From the NCBI RefSeq assembly GCF_007558865.1, contig NZ_VLPK01000004.1, positions 372,001 to 436,000 on the forward strand: a stretch of 64,000 bases of DNA, read 5' to 3'. Each line of letters opens with the position of its first letter. The first letter of the stretch is position 1. This DNA comes from Mucilaginibacter corticis. GTDB lineage: Bacteria; Bacteroidota; Bacteroidia; Sphingobacteriales; Sphingobacteriaceae. The notes under the pieces are model-generated. The model was not told the origin of the DNA and did not search any database. It saw only the letters and a list, made by a program, of their open reading frames with translations. The position numbers and the translations under genes were made by a program. This document shows, one piece after another, positions 63,301-64,000 of this stretch.

Positions 63301-63676
63301 ACCTGCTGTAACCAATTCTCCGCCGGGTACTTATCCCATTGACGTAGACGGCGCGCTATCAGATAATTATACTATATCATATACCGATGGTACACTTACA
63401 GTTACACGCCCTGTAATACGTATCTCCAACGCTTTTACTCCGAACGGCGACGGTATCAATGACCTGTGGGAGATCAGTTCGTTGAATATTTACCCGCAAT
63501 GTCTGGTATGTATCTATAACCGATATGGCAACCTTATTTATCGATCTGAAGCCTACGCAAAGCCATGGGATGGTACTTATAAAGATCAGCAGCTTCCCAC
63601 AGGTACTTACTATTATGTAATAGATCTAAAGGATGGGACAAAACCTTTAGCAGGACCGCTAACGCTGATCAGGTAG
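60347..63676 (+). CDS. Large surface protein: PKD-like domains, inserted seven-bladed YVTN propeller, MBG repeats, CHU_C C-terminus
   Basis: 1109 residues with a signal peptide (about 1-24). Module 1 (about 35-220) and module 2 (about 535-740) are alike (SSSPDIQQFVVVGNSLTD versus SASPNLQQFDVSGQDLTG; both close with FTITVNP). Module 1 is split: residues 220-517 form a beta-propeller of seven about 42-residue YVTN repeats (YIPNSGDGTVSVID, IYVANSG, LYVTNQN and so on). Then an Ig-like domain, two MBG-type domains (TLTITANDKNKPYG, LSVIADDQTKAAGD) and a CHU_C C-terminus (ISNAFTPNGDGINDLWEI, type B T9SS signal). Probably an exported adhesin or matrix protein. Confidence 0.85.
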   Translation: MKSYLFRISCLILLCYFSVNVLGQTRRQVNAVAPEIFAGLVTGSIATCPGSPSSSPDIQQFVVVGNSLTDPVTIAAPTGFEVSLTPGADYVSRLIFQPVGGLTSSTTIYVRAAAATTPGNISGNVSVSSPGAAALMIAVKGTINAIPVVNGAANQVVVAGQATASVNFTGTGNAYNWTNDQPGIGLPASGSGNIAAFTAQNTTNVPIVATLRVTPTNTGYAYIPNSGDGTVSVIDPNTNSVIKSILVGANPSAIAVSPDSKYIYVANSGSNSVSVISTVTNKVVSTIPVGNGPDGVAVSPDGTSLYVVNAFDNILSEIKLSNNTFPGNIPVGAFPSAVLVSPDGEKIYTTSGINKTVSVYIPAQGTIAATIRVGGGATGMATSPDGTHLYVTNQNDGTVSVINTVTYLVEKTIPVGSGPNSGPLGIVISPDGSKAYVTNQSDKTVSVINMVTGIVTTTIPVGANPTGLSLNPDGSLVYVSNSADKTISVINTTTNQVTATIYVGNSPNGLGNYFTRGTGCSGMPVQFTITVNPVGTTTAKLTSGPVTGNITACDGIPSASPNLQQFDVSGQDLTGDITIKAPAGFEISTTATANFTTQLTLTPINGVVNTTVVYVRSAAAAAGTPAGNVVISTPGVQDLSVAVTATIHALPIADAIADQTLNNGDAVAAINFTGTADVFSWVNDTPAIGLAAYGSGNITSFTAVNNGSTPVIAHITVTPSSAGTACEGTPVEFTITVNPLAIPVISPAGTIASMTSIYGSASSSGQFDVSGTNMTDGILVTPSAGFEVSTDNVHFGGSVTIGAAGTIYPATVYVRLVTTANAGTHTGSLLLSSVGAKDVSVPITASIVDKATLTITANDKNKPYGETLNDGIVNSDYTASGLQNGETVGSVTMSYEPGGAPGANAGTYQSSVTPSAATGGTFDPANYTISYTSGKLVVTPVMLSVIADDQTKAAGDPNPELTITYIGFVNNEGPANLSAQPIATTPAVTNSPPGTYPIDVDGALSDNYTISYTDGTLTVTRPVIRISNAFTPNGDGINDLWEISSLNIYPQCLVCIYNRYGNLIYRSEAYAKPWDGTYKDQQLPTGTYYYVIDLKDGTKPLAGPLTLIR

Positions 63677-63688
63677 CTTTTGCTTTAG

Positions 63689-63732
63689 TTAAACTATATC
63701 GATGGTTTTATACTATAAAATCTATAGTTTAA
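63689..63732. other. Inverted repeat after the adhesin gene
   Basis: TTAAACTATA (63689-63698) and TATAGTTTAA (63723-63732), perfect 10-bp arms, AT-only, with an alternative inner hairpin. It may be a weak terminator or an operator before the sigma factor gene. Confidence 0.4.
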
Positions 63733-63836
63733 GTATGATATTTGCCCCTCCTCTTAAATTAAAAAAATAAATGGTATTTTAGTAGGGCAATAAACAATGA
63801 ATAACCCTGATTATAAGAGAAGAGAAAGCAGATTGG

Positions 63837-64000
63837 ATGGATAAATCATTGTTAGTAAACTTAACTGATCAGGAATTGCTGGAATTGCTTGCTCAAGGTA
63901 ACCGTACAGCTTTTGATACTTTGTACAGCCGTCACTGGAAACAGGTGCTTAACCAGGCAAATAAACGCTTAGGTGATGCTGATGCCGCGCAGGATGTCGC
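63837..64000 (+). CDS. ECF RNA polymerase sigma-70 factor, N-terminal part
   Basis: 54 residues before the window edge: MDKSLLVNLTDQELLELLAQ, then GNRTAFDTLYSRHWKQVLNQ and ANKRLGDADAAQDV. This is the region 2 start of Bacteroidota ECF sigma factors, in which the ELLxLLxxGNxxAFxxLYxRYW pattern is common. Such genes normally precede a FecR-like anti-sigma factor and a TonB receptor (SusC) and SusD gene pair, so a polysaccharide locus may begin just right of the window. Too short to judge further. Confidence 0.75.
   Translation, partial: MDKSLLVNLTDQELLELLAQGNRTAFDTLYSRHWKQVLNQANKRLGDADAAQDV

Noticed and set aside
1-64000. SusC/SusD pair, rRNA, tRNA, phage or transposase genes
   Set aside because: None was found by reading the frames; the ECF sigma factor at the right edge only hints that a SusC/SusD locus may follow.

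Overview
The window reads as a chromosomal segment of a Bacteroidota bacterium, most likely family Sphingobacteriaceae and close to Mucilaginibacter or Pedobacter. The taxonomy is inferred from gene content, not from a marker gene. The supporting signs are many secreted glycoside hydrolases (GH2, GH28, GH29, GH43, GH76, GH92), a large surface protein ending in a CHU_C-type (gliding/type IX secretion) domain, promoters of the TTG-N19-TAnnTTTG kind, few Shine-Dalgarno sequences, and several families of short palindromic repeats between genes. No rRNA, tRNA, CRISPR array, phage or complete insertion sequence was seen.

Layout. 1-5.4 kb: end of an acyltransferase, a GH2 glycosidase and a two-gene ABC exporter. 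5.4-6.0 kb: an AT-rich patch with an orphan gene. 6-10.1 kb: a membrane glycosyltransferase and small membrane or unknown genes on the minus strand. 10.3-14 kb: two convergent sensor histidine kinases. 14-20 kb: ferritin, DUF4342, an SGNH esterase that seems to use an ACG start, a beta-solenoid lipoprotein and a DPP4-like peptidase, followed by a 42-bp tandem repeat. 20.4-21.9 kb: an arsenic-type operon (arsR, DUF6428, a 41-residue membrane peptide, arsC) with two ArsR operator-like palindromes and no efflux pump. 22-27 kb: an acyltransferase and a duplicated AraC plus flavin-monooxygenase unit, one monooxygenase being TetX-like. 27-38 kb: a polysaccharide block (sugar isomerase, unclassified TIM-barrel protein, GH76, GH92, a cysteine-less redoxin-like protein, GH28). 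37.7-45.1 kb: a LacI regulator divergent from an L-fucose operon (fucP, mutarotase, two SDRs, a FAH-family hydrolase, an amidohydrolase lactonase and a GH43). 45-53 kb: FAD oxidoreductase, metallophosphoesterase, MacB-like permease and GH29 alpha-L-fucosidase. 53-60 kb: redox and stress genes (AhpD-like, MsrA, MFS exporter, HxlR regulator, azoreductase, AraC, SDR, luciferase-like monooxygenase). 60-64 kb: a 1109-residue adhesin-like protein and the start of an ECF sigma factor.

How it fits together. The secreted GH29, GH2, GH43, GH28, GH76 and GH92 enzymes would release fucose, galactose, galacturonate and mannose from plant or microbial glycans. FucP imports L-fucose, and the following enzymes match the non-phosphorylated route (mutarotation, oxidation, lactone opening, a second oxidation, C-C cleavage). 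The L-fuconate dehydratase step is not in the window. A shared 19-bp motif lies upstream of the GH2, GH28 and fucP genes, and one LacI gene sits beside the last two, so a single regulon is likely. There is no SusC/SusD pair here. The features that look least ordinary are this motif, the seven-bladed propeller inserted inside another domain of the large adhesin, the in-frame 42-bp minisatellite, the arsenic operon without a pump, and the unclassified TIM-barrel protein.
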